10,138 nt of DNA, taken from the NCBI GenBank assembly GCA_903925515.1, contig CAIYFP010000190.1, positions 1-10,138 of the forward strand, given 5' to 3'. The notes beneath the pieces are model-generated. The model was not told the origin of the DNA and did not search any database. It was given only the letters and a program-made list of their open reading frames with translations. The DNA comes from an uncultured Verrucomicrobiota bacterium (GTDB lineage Bacteria > Verrucomicrobiota > Verrucomicrobiia > Limisphaerales > UBA9464). Position 1 is the first letter of the stretch. Every line of letters begins with the position of its first letter. Shown here piece by piece: positions 1 to 6,045 of this stretch. The position numbers and the translations under genes are program-made.

Positions 1-1
1 C

Positions 2-274
2 GCCGAGCTCGGCCGCTCCCTCGGGCGCGACCACCATCCCCAGGCCTTCACCTACTGGCTCGCAGGCGGCGGCGTGAAGCCCGGCCTCAGCCTCGGCGAA
101 ACCGACGACTTCGGCTTCAACGTCACCAAGGACCGCGTCCATGTGCATGACCTGCACGCCACGCTCCTCCACCTCCTCGGCTTCAACCACGAAAAGCTCA
201 CCTTCCGCTTCCAAGGCCGCGACTACCGCCTCACCGACGTCCACGGCGAGGTCGTCCACAAGCTCCTCGCCTGA
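2..274 (+). CDS. DUF1501 family protein, C-terminal fragment
   Basis: This is the last 90 residues of a protein whose start lies left of the window; it ends at TGA 272-274. The visible part has the ordered C-terminal landmarks of DUF1501: a YWLAGGG segment, then GETDDFGF, then HVHDLHATLLHLLGFNH, and finally FQGRDYRLTDVHGEVV close to the end. DUF1501 proteins belong to the alkaline phosphatase/sulfatase-like superfamily, are usually exported by Tat, and are often encoded next to DUF1549/DUF1553 cytochrome-type proteins in Planctomycetes and Verrucomicrobia; their substrate is not established. The Asp and His residues of the TDD and HDLH segments are plausible metal ligands (inference). Any partner gene would lie outside the window on this side. 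The frame uses C-ending codons like the other plus-strand genes. The family call is firm and the function is open. Confidence 0.9.
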   Translation, partial: AELGRSLGRDHHPQAFTYWLAGGGVKPGLSLGETDDFGFNVTKDRVHVHDLHATLLHLLGFNHEKLTFRFQGRDYRLTDVHGEVVHKLLA

Positions 275-309
275 CCCCGCTCCCCGGCAACCCCGGCCCG
301 GCTCGCCTC

Positions 310-891
310 TCACGGTGCCCCTACAGCACGCGACGCACGCCGGAACAGCATCGAGGAGGCCCCGAACATTGCCGCCGAAACAAGGTTCCCCGCCAACCCG
401 CGCCATTCCTGAGCCGTCCATGCCGACACCGTCGGCTTGCGTCCCCTCATCAAGACCAGCACCGCCGCCATCGTCACGCACTGCACAACCGCAGTCACCC
501 CCATCGCACGCCCCATCCCGGCGGGTCGCAGTCGCGCAATCCCCATGCCCACGACCACCGACACCGGCACCGCAAAGTGCAAGGCGGCAGCCCGCTGCGT
601 GTCCACGAAGTGGACGAACGTGGACCAAAGCACCCCGAAGGACAGCGCCAGCGCGATCCCCAGCGCGATCGCGTACGCCCCGCCCCCGCGCCGCCGCGAC
701 GCCCACTGGTGAAGCATCGCCATCCCAAACACCATCGCGCCCAACAGCACGAACGCTCTCGGCGGCCAATGCCAGTCCTCCACCAGCATGCTCCCGGCCA
801 GTGGAACCGAAACAACCGCCGCCGCCACGCACGCCGACACCGTCCACATCGACCGCGCCCGGACCTGCCCTTCCAACACAACTCCTGCCAT
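310..891 (-). CDS. Hypothetical multi-pass inner-membrane protein
   Basis: This 193-residue protein is strongly hydrophobic, with about five membrane segments near residues 18-38, 45-63, 72-94, 103-119 and 129-149, and a possible sixth, weaker one near 165-183. A short charged loop, SRRRGGG (65-71), separates segments two and three, and RLRPAGMGRAM links segments four and five. The EDWHW before segment two, an Arg-rich loop and a GIALALSFGVLW-type third segment resemble a widespread uncharacterised small membrane family of about 145 residues, recalled from memory; the C-terminal part after residue 150 would be an extension. No catalytic motif is visible. Codons end mostly in G, as expected for a real gene on this strand. 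The start is the ATG at 889-891; Met15 is an alternative and no strong ribosome binding site separates them. It converges with DUF1501 (35 bp between stops) and diverges from the gene at 975. Confidence 0.72.
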   Translation of the reverse strand: MAGVVLEGQVRARSMWTVSACVAAAVVSVPLAGSMLVEDWHWPPRAFVLLGAMVFGMAMLHQWASRRRGGGAYAIALGIALALSFGVLWSTFVHFVDTQRAAALHFAVPVSVVVGMGIARLRPAGMGRAMGVTAVVQCVTMAAVLVLMRGRKPTVSAWTAQEWRGLAGNLVSAAMFGASSMLFRRASRAVGAP

Positions 892-974
892 GCCATGAAC
901 CGCTCATCCCGCCCCATCCAGGTCAAGCCTCAACACCCCTTTAACCTCGGCTCCATCCTCCTCCTCACGTCACC

Positions 975-1422
975 ATGAAGATTCCTTCCCTGCTTGCAGG
1001 CGTGGCCGGCGAGTGCTTCGTCGCAGCCAAGCTGTCCCGGCGCGGCATCATCGCGTCCATCTCCCTTCGCAACACCCGCGGCATCGACATCCTCGCAACC
1101 CACCACGACGCCTCCCGCGCCATCACCATCCAGTGCAAGACCAACCAGCTCTCCCGCAGCACGTGGATCTTCAACGAGAAGTCCGAGGACATGGCTTCCC
1201 CCCGGCCACTTCTACGTCTTCGTCTCCCTCGGCGAGCCCACGCAACGCCCGACCTTCCACGTCGTGCCCAGCAAGGCGGTCGCCGATCACACACGGTCCA
1301 CCCACAAGGCATGGCTCGACAAACCCGGCCGCGACGGCCGCAGGCACGCCGACAACCCGGTCCGCACCTTCTCGGACCCTTGCAACCCGTTCCTCGAACG
1401 ATGGGACCTTCTGGACTTGTGA
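975..1422 (+). pseudogene. PD-(D/E)XK nuclease-like small protein, broken by a +1 frameshift in a C6 run
   Basis: Two frames join into one protein of about 148 residues. Frame 1 from ATG 975 gives MKIPSLLAGVAGECFVAAKL, GIDIL and IQCKTNQ. At the six C at 1198-1203 the frame is lost, and the continuation, GHFYVFVSLGEP, FHVVPSKAVADH, WLDKPGRDG and FLERWDLLDL, is read one base later to TGA 1420-1422. Removing one C restores ...EDMASPGHFYVF. The order Glu13, Asp38, Gln53-x-Lys55 is the restriction-endonuclease-like signature (E...D...QxK). I recall this as a widespread uncharacterised short family with the same ends, but no substrate is known to me. The break is either real (a decayed gene or phase-variable tract) or a one-base assembly error. 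Without repair, frame 1 runs on into the GNAT frame, so an automatic call may give one false fused protein spanning 975-2027. Confidence 0.7.
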
Positions 1423-1460
1423 ACGTTCCTCCTCACCCCCCCCGCACCCACGCCGCCCTC

Positions 1461-2027
1461 ATGCAACCCGCATCCTTCCTGATCCGCGAGGCCACGTCCT
1501 CGGACCAACCCATCCTTTGGGAACTCCTCTACGACGCGTTGTGGGATCCGCCAACCTCGCCACGCCGCCCCCGGTCCGTCCTGTCCAACCCCCACATCGC
1601 CGCCTACGTGCAGGATTGGGGCAGCCAACCCGCCGACCTCGGCTTCCTGGCCGTCGCGCCCGATGGCACGGTCGCGGGCGGCATCCTCGGCCGCCTTCTT
1701 CTCCCGCCCCACCCAGGCGGCGCCTTCATGGACGCCACCACGCCTCAGGTCGGCATCGCCGTGTTCCCCGCGTTCCGACAGCAAGGCCTCGGCAACGCCT
1801 TGTTCAACCGCTACCTCGCCGCCGCCGCCGCCCGGTTCGCACGGGTGTCCCTCGGCGTCCACCCGGAAAACCACCTCGCCATCGGATGGTATCGCAGGCT
1901 TGGCTTCGTCCCGTTCGCCACCGGCCATGGCGGCGACATCAACATGGCAAGGAACCTCCGCCCGGACCGCCATCGCACCATCCCCCCGGGCAAACAGGGG
2001 GGAATCCTTGGATCCACAGCCCAGTGA
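1461..2027 (+). CDS. GNAT family N-acetyltransferase
   Basis: This predicted 188-residue acyltransferase would transfer an acetyl group from acetyl-CoA to an amine on an unidentified small molecule or protein in the cytoplasm. GNAT motif A is clear at about residues 97-117: VGIAVFPAFRQQGLGNAL, with the R-x-x-G-x-G pyrophosphate loop at 106-111. Motif B follows at about 129-149 as VSLGVHPENHLAIGWYRRLGF, with the Asn and Tyr typical of the superfamily. The N-terminus starts with the usual strand and helix, FLIREATSSDQPILWELL. The ATG at 1461 is chosen because it lies directly before this fold, 38 bp after the upstream stop. The frame is open upstream into the broken gene, so a fused call is an artefact. 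The last 25 residues (PDRHRTIPPGKQGG...) look like read-through into a GC-rich inverted repeat and may be poorly conserved. The substrate cannot be predicted. Confidence 0.83.
   Translation: MQPASFLIREATSSDQPILWELLYDALWDPPTSPRRPRSVLSNPHIAAYVQDWGSQPADLGFLAVAPDGTVAGGILGRLLLPPHPGGAFMDATTPQVGIAVFPAFRQQGLGNALFNRYLAAAAARFARVSLGVHPENHLAIGWYRRLGFVPFATGHGGDINMARNLRPDRHRTIPPGKQGGILGSTAQ
1981..2003. repeat. Short inverted repeat at the GNAT 3' end
   Basis: TCCCCCC (1981-1987) pairs with GGGGGGA (1997-2003) across a 9-nt loop, inside the last codons of the acetyltransferase. It could act as a stem at the end of the transcript, but no T-run follows, so it is not called a terminator. Confidence 0.35.
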
Positions 2028-2103
2028 GTTTCGGCATGCAGCGTGCCAGAACGCGATCGTAGCGGATGGGCATGATCCTCGGCATGGGCATCCATCAGAC
2101 CGC

Positions 2104-2163
2104 ATTCTTCGCGTCTTTGCGTCCTCGCGTGAGGAAGTCCCGGCTGCATGCAGCCCGGAATCC
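2104..2163. repeat. Candidate dispersed intergenic repeat with palindrome
   Basis: TTCTTCGCGTCTTTGCGTCC is followed by a near-perfect palindrome at 2138-2159: TCC, mismatch, GGCTGCATGCAGCC, mismatch, GGA. A Cys/Gly/Arg-rich antisense frame crosses it but does not look like a protein. Dispersed status is inferred from memory of similar strings in other genomes; only one copy is present here. Confidence 0.4.
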
Positions 2164-2257
2164 GTGCATGGGGCGGCATGGGTTTGCCGCACGCCATGAC
2201 GCCATGACGCCCGGAAAACCTTTCGTTTCAACCCTCCGTCGGCACGGGGTAAGGCGA

Positions 2258-2282
2258 CAACCCGCCACTCCAGAACGGGTTG
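2258..2282. promoter_or_regulatory. Inverted repeat upstream of the htpG promoter (possible operator)
   Basis: CAACCCG (2258-2264) and CGGGTTG (2276-2282) form a perfect 7-bp inverted repeat with an 11-nt spacer, ending 28 bp before the candidate -35 box. The position would suit an upstream activator or repressor site. It does not match the CIRCE heat-shock operator (TTAGCACTC-N9-GAGTGCTAA). It could occur by chance in such GC-rich DNA. Confidence 0.25.
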
Positions 2283-2310
2283 CGCGCGGATCAGGGCACG
2301 GCCCGCGACC

Positions 2311-2339
2311 TTGACAGCGTGCGGTGTTGGGACACTAAA
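2311..2339 (+). promoter_or_regulatory. Candidate sigma-70-type promoter for htpG
   Basis: A perfect TTGACA at 2311-2316 is followed after exactly 17 bp by ACTAAA at 2334-2339, a weak match to TATAAT (3 of 6). Transcription would start near 2346 and leave a leader of about 60 nt before the htpG ATG. The downstream element does not resemble a sigma-32 -10 box (CCCATnT), so heat-shock control through that sigma factor is not supported by the sequence. Confidence 0.45.
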
Positions 2340-2404
2340 GGGTTCGCGCGTGCACGGTCCGGGTCCAACCTCCCGGCCCATCGCGCCCAGTCATCGTAGC
2401 CATC

Positions 2405-4252
2405 ATGAGCAATCAAGAGTCCCATGCGTTTCAAGCCGAGATCCAACAGGTCTTGGACATCGTCATCCACTCCCTCTACACCGACCGCGAGGTCTTCGTC
2501 CGAGAGTTGGTCTCCAACGCCGCCGACGCCTGCGAGAAGCTCCGCTTCATCCAGTCCGGCGGCACCTCCGCCATCCACCAACCCGACGTCGCCCCGGCCA
2601 TCCAGATCACCGCCAAACCCGACGCCGGCACCCTCTCCATCGCCGACTCCGGCGTCGGCATGACCCGCGACGAACTCGTCCAAAACCTCGGCACCATCGC
2701 CCATTCCGGCACCAAGGCCTTCCTCAGGGCCCTCGCCGACGGCGCCAAGTCCGACGCCCGCCTCATCGGCCAGTTCGGCGTCGGGTTCTATTCCGCCTTC
2801 ATGGTCGCCCGGCGCGTCACCGTGCTCTCCCGTTCCCATCAACCCGACGCCACGGGCTGGCGTTGGACCAGCGAGGGCGCCGGTGGCTACTCCATCGAGC
2901 CCGCTCCCGACCTCCCACGCGGCACCACCGTCCTCCTCGAGCTCAAGGACGACAGCAAGGAGTTCGCCGCGAAGGAACGCATCGAGTCCGTCGTCCAGCG
3001 CTATTCCAACTTCGTCTCCTTCCCCATCGACGTGGACGGCACCCGCGTGAACGCCGTCCAGGCCATCTGGACGCGCAGCAAAAACGACGTCACCGAGGAC
3101 GAGTACAAGGCCTTCTACAAGTTCCTCGGCCATGACAACGACGACCCCCGCTACCGCCTCCACTTCACCGCCGACGCCCCCCTCGCCATCCAGTCCGTCC
3201 TCTTCGTCCCCAAGCAAAACCTCGAGACCCTCGGCCTCACCCGCGTCGATTCCGAGGTCAACCTCCATTGCCGCAAGGTCCTCATCGAGCCCAAGGCCAA
3301 GGGCCTCTTCCCCGAGTGGCTCCGCTTCCTCAAGGGCGTCGTCGATTGCGAGGACCTTCCCCTCAACGTCTCCCGCGAGCGCATGCAGGACTCCGCCCTG
3401 CTCCGGAAGCTCAACCGCGCCCTCACCTCCAAGGTCCTCCGGTTCCTCGCCGAGGAAGCCACCAAGGACCCCGACGCCTTCGACTCGTTCCACTCCGAGT
3501 TCGGCCGGTTCCTTCGCGAGGGCATCCTCTCCGACCACGAGCACCACGAGGCCCTCAGCAAGCTCCTCCGCTTCCAGTCCTCCACCCTCGAGCCCGGCAA
3601 GACCACCAGCCTCGCCGCCTACGTCTCCCGGATGCCCGCCGAGCACAAGGAAATCTACTTCCTCCACGCCCCCACCCGCGAAGCCGCCCTCGCCAGCCCC
3701 CAGCACGAGGTCTTCGCCGCCCGCAACCTCGAGGTCCTCGTCCTCACCGACCCCGCCGACGAGTTCGTCCTCGACCGCGTTGGCGAGTTCGACGGCAAGA
3801 AGATCGTGGCCGCCGAGAAGGCCGAACTGGAAGTCCCACTGCCCGACCCCGCCGAGGGCCACCTCTCCCCCGAGCAGGCTTCCGCACTCGCCGAATGGCT
3901 CAAGTCCACCCTCGCCGACGCCGTCAGCGAGGTCCGCGTCTCCAAGCGCCTCGCCACCAGCCCCGTCATCGCGGTCGATTCGGACGGCTTCATGACCGCC
4001 ACCATGCGCCGCACCCTCAAGGCCATGAACCGCGACCGGAAGGACGCCCCGCCCTCCAGCCCCGACCTCGAAATCAACCCCCGCCACCCGCTCGTCTCCC
4101 GTCTCGAAGGCATGCGCCACAAGGACGCCGACCTCGCATCCAAGGCCGCCGCGCAACTCCTCGACAACGCGCGCATGGCCGCCGGACTCCTCGAAGACCC
4201 ACGCCCCATGATCCAACGCATGAACCAGCTTCTCGAACGAATCCTCGCCTGA
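2405..4252 (+). CDS. htpG: HtpG, Hsp90-type molecular chaperone
   Basis: This cytosolic ATP-driven homodimeric chaperone remodels late folding intermediates, usually with the DnaK system. At 615 residues it is close to E. coli HtpG (624). The N-terminal GHKL ATPase domain (about 1-215) has FVRELVSNAADA with the catalytic Glu34 and Mg-binding Asn38, DSGVGM with the adenine-contacting Asp81, the lid segment LGTIAHSGTKAF (95-106) and GQFGVGFYSAF (122-132). The middle domain contains LPLNVSRERMQ with Arg324, the residue expected to contact the ATP gamma-phosphate. The C-terminal dimerisation domain (about 500-615) ends without MEEVD, as in bacteria. Canonical NASDA is NAADA here, a mild variant. 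The ATG at 2405 gives the usual Hsp90 N-terminus; no Shine-Dalgarno precedes it. A TTGACA promoter lies about 90 bp upstream, and a strong hairpin follows the stop. No dnaK or groE gene is adjacent. Confidence 0.97.
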   Translation: MSNQESHAFQAEIQQVLDIVIHSLYTDREVFVRELVSNAADACEKLRFIQSGGTSAIHQPDVAPAIQITAKPDAGTLSIADSGVGMTRDELVQNLGTIAHSGTKAFLRALADGAKSDARLIGQFGVGFYSAFMVARRVTVLSRSHQPDATGWRWTSEGAGGYSIEPAPDLPRGTTVLLELKDDSKEFAAKERIESVVQRYSNFVSFPIDVDGTRVNAVQAIWTRSKNDVTEDEYKAFYKFLGHDNDDPRYRLHFTADAPLAIQSVLFVPKQNLETLGLTRVDSEVNLHCRKVLIEPKAKGLFPEWLRFLKGVVDCEDLPLNVSRERMQDSALLRKLNRALTSKVLRFLAEEATKDPDAFDSFHSEFGRFLREGILSDHEHHEALSKLLRFQSSTLEPGKTTSLAAYVSRMPAEHKEIYFLHAPTREAALASPQHEVFAARNLEVLVLTDPADEFVLDRVGEFDGKKIVAAEKAELEVPLPDPAEGHLSPEQASALAEWLKSTLADAVSEVRVSKRLATSPVIAVDSDGFMTATMRRTLKAMNRDRKDAPPSSPDLEINPRHPLVSRLEGMRHKDADLASKAAAQLLDNARMAAGLLEDPRPMIQRMNQLLERILA

Positions 4253-4307
4253 TCCCCCATCCACCGCGGCATCCCGCGCCGCGCCAACCCCTCACCCCGG
4301 AAAAACA

Positions 4308-4345
4308 AGGGAGGCCGGCTACCCCGGCCTCCTTCTCGTTTCTTC
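4308..4345. terminator. Bidirectional intrinsic terminator between htpG and the NlpC gene
   Basis: A perfect 9-bp stem, GGAGGCCGG (4310-4318) with CCGGCCTCC (4324-4332), closes a 5-nt loop and extends outward by a G-T and an A-T pair. On the plus strand it is followed by the pyrimidine tract TTCTCGTTTCTTC. On the minus strand it is followed by CTTGTTTTTC, the complement of GAAAAACAAG at 4300-4309. It sits 58 bp after the htpG stop and 30 bp after the stop of the convergent NlpC gene, which fits termination of both transcripts. Confidence 0.8.
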
Positions 4346-4363
4346 ACCCCGCCCAACCCACCC

Positions 4364-4975
4364 TCATTCCGCCCAACGCCGCACCCCCACCCACCGCTCC
4401 TGCCAGTGCTTCGCATCCATCCGGTCGTAGCGCACGCCGCGCGACGTGCTCGCATGGATGAACTCACCATCCCCAACCGCCACGCCCACATGGCTCACCC
4501 CATCCCCCGTCGCGGACCGGCTGAAGAACACAAGGTCGCCCGGCCGCACGTCGTGGGGCCGAACATCCTTGCCCCCGGACCAAAGCGACACCGTCGTGCG
4601 TGGCACCTCAACCCCCACCACGTCCCGGTACATCAACCTCGCCAACCCCGAGCAATCCATCCCCGCCCGACCCATCCCGCCGACCCGGTACGGCACCCCA
4701 AGCCACCGCGCACCGCCCACCCGCCAGTCCGTCGCCGTCGATCGTTGCCCGGCCGGCACCGCCCCCCCGCGCGACACCGGCCCCAACTGCGCCGGGCGCC
4801 ATGCCCGCGGCACCTCAACCCGGGCCGGTTCAAACGGCCCCGTCGGTCGATACGGAAGCCCCGTGCTCGTCCCGGGCCCGCCCCGGGTCGCACAACCCGT
4901 GCCCCATGCCGCAAGGCAAACCACGCCGAGAATCTTCCATCCCTTCCCCATGTCCTCGCCCCAATTCCCCGTCAT
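4364..4975 (-). CDS. NlpC/P60 family cell-wall hydrolase, putative lipoprotein
   Basis: This predicted cysteine peptidase of 203 residues would cut peptidoglycan peptides, typically gamma-D-Glu to diamino-acid bonds. The N-terminus has a hydrophobic stretch (ILGVVCLAAWGTG) ending at Cys28, an atypical lipobox (WGTG-C), which suggests an envelope-anchored protein. A Gly/Pro-rich linker (29-85) carries GTSTGLPYRP at 35-44. The NlpC/P60 domain (about 84-203) has the catalytic Cys108 in GMDCSGLARLMY, PRTTVSLWSGGKDV, the DVRPGDLVFFSR strand (142-153), His162 in SHVGVAVGDGEFIHA as the second catalytic residue and His174 as the likely third. It is the last gene of a three-gene operon, starting 3 bp after the small lipoprotein stop. 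Start 4975 is preferred; Met9 (4951) would also keep the signal. Its transcript likely ends at the 4308-4345 hairpin. Substrate specificity is inferred from the family. Confidence 0.9.
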   Translation of the reverse strand: MTGNWGEDMGKGWKILGVVCLAAWGTGCATRGGPGTSTGLPYRPTGPFEPARVEVPRAWRPAQLGPVSRGGAVPAGQRSTATDWRVGGARWLGVPYRVGGMGRAGMDCSGLARLMYRDVVGVEVPRTTVSLWSGGKDVRPHDVRPGDLVFFSRSATGDGVSHVGVAVGDGEFIHASTSRGVRYDRMDAKHWQERWVGVRRWAE

Positions 4976-5083
4976 CCCCTATTTCCCCAACGGCTCGGCC
5001 GCCGGGAACGTCCGGAATCCCGGTGGCACCTCCGAATACGTCGGCGTTCCGGGCGGCCGGTACGGCAACCCCGTGCTGGTCCC
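4844..5083 (-). repeat. Duplicated 30-bp segment encoding GTSTGLPYRP (4844-4873 and 5054-5083)
   Basis: The NlpC gene (4844-4873) and the small lipoprotein gene (5054-5083) each carry a 30-bp stretch identical at 25 positions. Both encode GTSTGLPYRP at residues 35-44 of their proteins, shortly after the lipobox Cys. The copies are in direct orientation, 210 bp apart. Several of the differences are synonymous, suggesting duplication followed by selection on the peptide. Confidence 0.7.
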
Positions 5084-5185
5084 CGCGTTCCCGCCGCTCC
5101 CTCCGGTCCTGCATCCCGTCGCCGCCGCCGCCATCACCAAAATGGCCGCAACGCAAACCGCCAAACCCGCGCGCTCTCGTTTCAT
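4979..5185 (-). CDS. Small lipoprotein (68 aa) of unknown function
   Basis: This short protein has a basic start (MKRER), a hydrophobic core (AGLAVCVAAILVMAAAATG) and Cys25 in an AATG-C lipobox-like context, so export and lipid attachment are likely. The mature part is only about 44 residues, rich in Gly, Pro and Thr, with GTSTGLPYRP at 35-44 and a SEVPPGFRTFPAAEPLGK tail. No fold or enzyme motif is seen. The ATG at 5183-5185 is chosen because it overlaps the M48 stop as ATGA, a classic translational-coupling arrangement, and because the signal starts there; the open frame upstream (to 5326) lies inside the M48 gene. The NlpC gene follows after 3 bp. The shared motif and tight packing suggest that it works with the NlpC hydrolase or the M48 peptidase in the envelope, as partner, scaffold or substrate (inference). 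I do not recognise the family. Confidence 0.72.
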   Translation of the reverse strand: MKRERAGLAVCVAAILVMAAAATGCRTGGSGGNAGTSTGLPYRPPGTPTYSEVPPGFRTFPAAEPLGK

Positions 5186-5979
5186 GGCCGGGGACGATAC
5201 AATGCCTGGGCCTTCGGCAGCAACCGCCGGAGATTCTCCACCCGCTGCTGGTCCGTCGGATGCGTCCTCAGGAACCATGCCGTGTCCCCGCCACGCGCCC
5301 GGTTGTAGTCCCCGAACCGCTGCCAAAAACCAATCGCCGCATCCGGTGGATACCCCGCACGCGCCATGTACTGCAGCCCAATCTCGTCCGCCTCCGCCTC
5401 CGTCGATCGGCTGTGCGGCAACGCCACCAGCAATTGCGAACCCATTCCATAACCCGCCCCGATCAACTCACGATACTTCGACTCCCTCGCCGCCACCCCC
5501 ACCCCAACCCCCAAGGCCTGCAACCCCATCGCCGCCGTGATCCGCTCCCCCCCGTGCCGCGCCACCGCATGCGCCACCTCGTGCCCCATCACCGTCGCCA
5601 ACCCCGCCTCGTCCCTCGTGATCGGCAAGATCCCCGTGTAGATTCCCACCTTCCCCCCAGGCAGGCAAAACGCGTTCGCCTCCTTCGACTCGAACACCAC
5701 GAACTCCCATTGCGCGTTCGGCATGTCCGGCCCCGCCACCTCCGCGATCCGCCGCCCCACCCGCTCCACCATCGCCCGCGCCGCCGCATCCTTCGACACC
5801 GGTACCTGCCTCTTCATCTTCTCGAACTCCGAGAACCCAAGCTGCATCTCCTGCGACTCCGGCATCACGTTGAACTGCGTCCGACCCGTCACCGGCACCG
5901 TCGTGCATCCGGTCCCAAGCCCCGCCCACAACGCCACTCCCAACACCATCCCTGCCCATCCTCGCGCTCGCGCTTCCAT
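5182..5979 (-). CDS. M48 family zinc metallopeptidase, putative lipoprotein
   Basis: This predicted envelope zinc endopeptidase of 265 residues belongs to the soluble M48 group (LoiP/BepA-like), which degrades or quality-controls outer-membrane and periplasmic proteins. A short N-terminal signal (GMVLGVALWAGLGTG) ends at Cys25 followed by TTVPVTGR, the usual lipoprotein form of this group. The motifs, in order, are RTQFNVMPESQEMQLG (33-48); FVVFESKEANAFCLPGGK (93-110) and VGIYTGIL before the active site; MGHEVAHAVARH with zinc ligands His133 and His137 and catalytic Glu134; and SRSTEAEADEIGLQYM with Glu194 as the likely third ligand. A late TAWFLRTHPTDQQRVENL follows (RTHP-x(4)-R is typical). 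There is no tetratricopeptide repeat, unlike BepA. It is the first gene of the operon; its TGA overlaps the next ATG. Start 5979 is the Met just before the signal; it diverges from the gene at 6046 across a 66-bp gap with no clear promoter. Confidence 0.92.
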   Translation of the reverse strand: MEARARGWAGMVLGVALWAGLGTGCTTVPVTGRTQFNVMPESQEMQLGFSEFEKMKRQVPVSKDAAARAMVERVGRRIAEVAGPDMPNAQWEFVVFESKEANAFCLPGGKVGIYTGILPITRDEAGLATVMGHEVAHAVARHGGERITAAMGLQALGVGVGVAARESKYRELIGAGYGMGSQLLVALPHSRSTEAEADEIGLQYMARAGYPPDAAIGFWQRFGDYNRARGGDTAWFLRTHPTDQQRVENLRRLLPKAQALYRPRP

Positions 5980-6045
5980 CCCCACAACCAACCCCGCCCA
6001 TCCAAGGCTGGCAAGCCCCGCTTCCACTCCCCCAACATCCCCCGC

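Larger units (their letters stand above)
2028..2310. other. Non-coding stretch before the htpG promoter, with repeat-like pieces
   Basis: No credible gene is seen on either strand. Short frames that cross this stretch show neither a recognisable protein nor the strong C- or G-ending codon bias of neighbouring genes. It holds an imperfect 22-bp palindrome at 2138-2159 (core GGCTGCATGCAGCC), a second GCATGCAGC at 2034-2042, an 8-bp tandem repeat (CGCCATGA twice plus CGCC, 2192-2211) and a 7-bp inverted repeat at 2258-2282. The piece around 2105-2136 (TTCGCGTCTTTGCGTCCTCG) resembles a dispersed non-coding element I recall from other high-GC genomes. Confidence 0.55.

Noticed and set aside
94..114. 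SLGETDD in both the DUF1501 end and the phosphatase-like protein (residues 250-256)
   Set aside because: Both belong to the alkaline phosphatase superfamily and need acidic metal ligands. The surrounding sequences differ, so this is not evidence of recent duplication.
975..2027. Single 350-residue nuclease-acetyltransferase fusion
   Set aside because: The middle part (Arg/Pro-rich) is the wrong frame of the nuclease-like gene. The correct C-terminal half is in the next frame, and the acetyltransferase has its own ATG at 1461.
2066..2314. 82-codon plus-strand frame in the htpG upstream region
   Set aside because: It crosses palindromes and tandem repeats, has no neighbour-like codon use and no recognisable protein features.
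2291..4264. 657-codon stop-free frame on the minus strand opposite htpG
   Set aside because: It is Gly/Glu/Val/Leu-rich with no recognisable domain and mirrors a certain Hsp90 gene. C-ending codons on the plus strand remove antisense stops, which explains its length.
4600..6045. Upstream extension of the phosphatase-like frame (about 480 codons)
   Set aside because: It is Pro/Arg/His-rich and antisense to the M48, lipoprotein and NlpC genes. The signal-like sequence and family similarity begin at 6046.
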